DNA of 20,845 bases, from assembly GCA_003427395.1 (NCBI GenBank), contig BFEA01000015.1, positions 3,398,452-3,419,296 on the forward strand. Reading direction: 5' to 3'. The notes below the pieces were generated by a model. The model worked only from the letters and a program-made list of their open reading frames with translations, was not told the origin of the DNA and ran no database searches. The stretch is from Chara braunii (taxonomy: Eukaryota; Streptophyta; Charophyceae; Charales; Characeae). This document shows, one piece after another, positions 19,041 to 20,845 of this stretch. Numbering within the stretch: the stretch's first letter is position 1; each line of letters starts with the position of its first letter. A program made the translations under genes and the position numbers.

Positions 19041-20144
19041 AGAGAGAGAAAATGCAAAAAGGAAGTGGTCGGTTTTCTTTTGGACCATGGATCTGAGATC
19101 AAATCTCATTGTAGAGAGGAACTAGCCGTTTTTTGTGGGCCAGCCCAAAACGGTTAGCTCCGAAATGAGGTGGCAGCCCAAAATGGAAAAAAACAAAAGA
19201 GGGAAAATGACAAAATAGTGCATTTGACCCAAATAGAGAGCCAGATGCACCAAAAATTGAAAAACTGAACTTAGGCGCTCAAAATTGAAGTAAGGGCTAC
19301 GAGGGGGTAGCTCGGATTATTGTTGGCCTTGGATATCAGCTAGATCCAAGGCTGAAAATGTGCCGCCATATGGAAAAATGCTCCGGCCTACTCAAAAGCG
19401 ACCGAAACTTGAAAAAATCGAGAAAAAGACCCACAAGGCCTTTTTCTTTCAAGTATTGCTGCCCCTTGGGCATTAGGACCCTAGGGGCAACATTTGAGCA
19501 ATGAAAAAGAGGTCGGAGTAGGCCAAGAGGCAGTCCGAGTTGGTACCAACCACTTGGACTGCATGTACTTGGCCAAAATGAGGCTCAGGTACCTCCAGAA
19601 GAGCCTAGTAAGTGAATTTTGCCTTGGGGGTACCTCGGTTCACTCCAAGGCTCATGGGGAGGCTCATGGGCTAGCTGGACTGCTGGGTTCGGCCTACATA
19701 AGCTGAGGATGCAGTCCGCCACTCTCACATTTGCCTGAGGAGTGCCCATGCTGCCCAAGTGAGCTCACAGGAGCACCTTTGCACTTGGAGTGAGGAGGGA
19801 GGGGCCCATGCTAGTGGGAGAGATTAGAGGAGACTAGGAGGTAGTGGGGAAGACTCTAGAGGATAGTGATGGTGGGAGAGACACTTGGGAGGTGATCCGC
19901 CGTATCCCCCCTGAGTATAGGAGAGAAGGAGAGGCTAGAGGAGCCCCATTAAGCCCTCCTCCTAGAGGAGAGGACTCTATAGCCATAACTGAGGGAGCTT
20001 GCCATAGCTTGGGGAAGAGTAAGGAAGAAGGAAGAAGGGCTTAGAGAAGGAGGAAGCCATAGCCAAGGAGGAATTAGGCAAGGCCTCTTCAAGATTGAAG
20101 CCTCCATCTACAAGACACTAGCAAGGTCAGTGAAAGGAATAAGA
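19041..20144. other. Unassigned 3' region
   Basis: About 1.1 kb without a supported gene. Open frames of 66-70 codons (19494-19706 and 19844-20044) show no motif. 19.75-20.1 kb is rich in GGAGAGG-type purine words. Contains the nested palindrome at 19530-19562. May be the distal part of an LTR or its flank. Confidence 0.45.
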
Positions 20145-20411
20145 TTTCTTCTTCTTCTTCTTCTTCTTCTTCTTCTTCTTCTTCCCCCTCTCCCTCTTCT
20201 TCTCCCCCTTCTTCTTCACCTTCTTCTTCTTCCTCTCCTCCCTCCTCTTCTTCATCTTCCCTACCTCATCTACTTCATCCTCTTCCTTCTCCTTCTTCTT
20301 CTTTTTTTTCTTCTTCTTCTTTACCTTCTTCTCTCCCTCCATCTTCTCCCTCTCCATCTCCCTCTCCATCTCCTCCTTCTTCCTCCTCCCCTCCTTCTTC
20401 TCTTCAACCTC
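20145..20411. repeat. CTT-rich polypyrimidine tract
   Basis: About 265 bp of nearly pure pyrimidine on this strand: first a CTT microsatellite, then interrupted CTT, CTC and CCT words. Open frames across it (poly-Leu on the plus strand, poly-Lys/Glu on the minus strand) are compositional. It ends six bases before the satellite resumes. Confidence 0.95.
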
Positions 20412-20417
20412 TTAGAT

Positions 20418-20845
20418 TGGGCTACTCAATCTCTTGTTTGTCATCTACATACTAGTAAGTAGAGTTCCGACTCTTCTATGAGTGTTGTCAAGTTCATTAC
20501 TTGTGATGTGGGCTACTCAATCTCTTGTTTGTCATCTACATACTAGTAGGAAGAGTTCCGACTCTTCTATGAGTGTTGTCAAGTTCATTACTTGTGATGT
20601 GGGCTACTCAATCTCTTGTTTGTCATCTACAGACTAATAGGTAGAGTTCCGATTCTTCTATGAGTGTTGTCAAGTTCATTACTTGTGATGTGGGCTACTC
20701 AATCTCCTGTTTATCATCTACATACTAGTAGGTAGAGTTCCGATTCTTCTATGAGTATTGTCAAGTTCATTACTTGTGATGTGGGTTACTCAATCTCTTG
20801 TTTATCATCTACATACTAGTAGGTAGAGTTCCGATTCTTCTATGA
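20418..20845. repeat. 91-bp tandem satellite, right block
   Basis: Same 91-bp monomer and orientation as the left block; landmarks at 20468, 20559, 20650, 20741 and 20832, running off the right edge. It resumes at monomer position 42, whereas the left block stops at position 53, so 12 bp (TGGGCTACTCAA, 406-417 and 20418-20429) are present on both sides of the central block. The identical monomer, orientation and near-matching phase show that the 20-kb block interrupts what was one array. Confidence 0.97.

Larger units (their letters stand above)
418..20417 (+). mobile_element. Degenerate giant Ty3/gypsy retroelement insertion in satellite
   Basis: A 20-kb block lies between two pieces of one satellite array. 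Its core is Gag-protease-RT-RNase H-integrase in that order, the Ty3/gypsy order with integrase after RNase H. It also holds four upstream protein modules, a downstream acidic ORF, a methyltransferase pseudogene and a repeat-rich 3' region that may contain LTR sequence. No matching long terminal repeats could be found by eye: nothing upstream of gag recurs after pol, so the 5' LTR seems missing and the left edge cuts into module A. No plant-type tRNA-Met primer-binding site was recognised. The element is non-autonomous now because every ORF is broken. It may also be a composite of nested insertions; the exact limits of the retrotransposon inside the block are uncertain. Confidence 0.7.

Noticed and set aside
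20127-20462. Open frames giving poly-Leu (plus) or poly-Lys/Glu (minus)
   Set aside because: Pure CTT microsatellite composition; one runs on into satellite DNA.

Overview
The window looks like heterochromatin from a large plant-type eukaryotic genome. A 91-bp satellite fills both ends (1-417 and 20418-20845). Between them lies one 20-kb insertion (418-20417) built around a decayed Ty3/gypsy LTR retrotransposon on the + strand. No intact host gene, tRNA, rRNA or bacterial feature was seen. The plant assignment rests on the Ty3/gypsy pol type, a DNMT3-family methyltransferase remnant (DNMT3 is known from non-flowering plants and algae but not typical of fungi), and the satellite setting. A charophyte, bryophyte, lycophyte, fern or gymnosperm would all fit; the sequence alone does not decide.

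Layout. 418-3812 holds four diverged tandem copies (A-D) of one unrecognised protein module of about 190-260 residues, all broken; the first is cut by the satellite junction. 3813-4254 is a leader with no recognised feature. 4255-10834 is Gag-protease-RT-RNase H-integrase. Most catalytic signatures survive (zinc knuckle, protease DGGA and ILGRPW, YIDD, D,D-35-E, GPY), but ten in-frame stops and two frameshifts inactivate it. A TATA-like box at 11057 precedes an extra acidic ORF (11203-12116), broken by one stop and carrying two candidate SUMO-interacting motifs.

From 12.1 to 15.1 kb is non-coding DNA with five minisatellite families. 15170-15886 is the C-terminal half of a DNMT3-like cytosine-5 methyltransferase pseudogene, intronless over the visible part, with one stop and a probable frameshift. 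16.4-19.9 kb is an LTR-like non-coding region: a 26-bp minisatellite, a diverged ~1.7-kb direct repeat, a 285-bp tandem duplication and an unusually dense set of strong hairpins. A CTT-rich tract (20145-20411) leads to the right satellite junction.

How the parts relate. The element presumably once expressed Gag-Pol plus accessory proteins (upstream modules, downstream acidic ORF). The methyltransferase remnant is either another captured accessory gene or a host retrocopy trapped in the 3' region. All visible stops can be explained by C-to-T or G-to-A transitions, as expected for old methylated DNA. Nothing here appears able to make a functional protein now.
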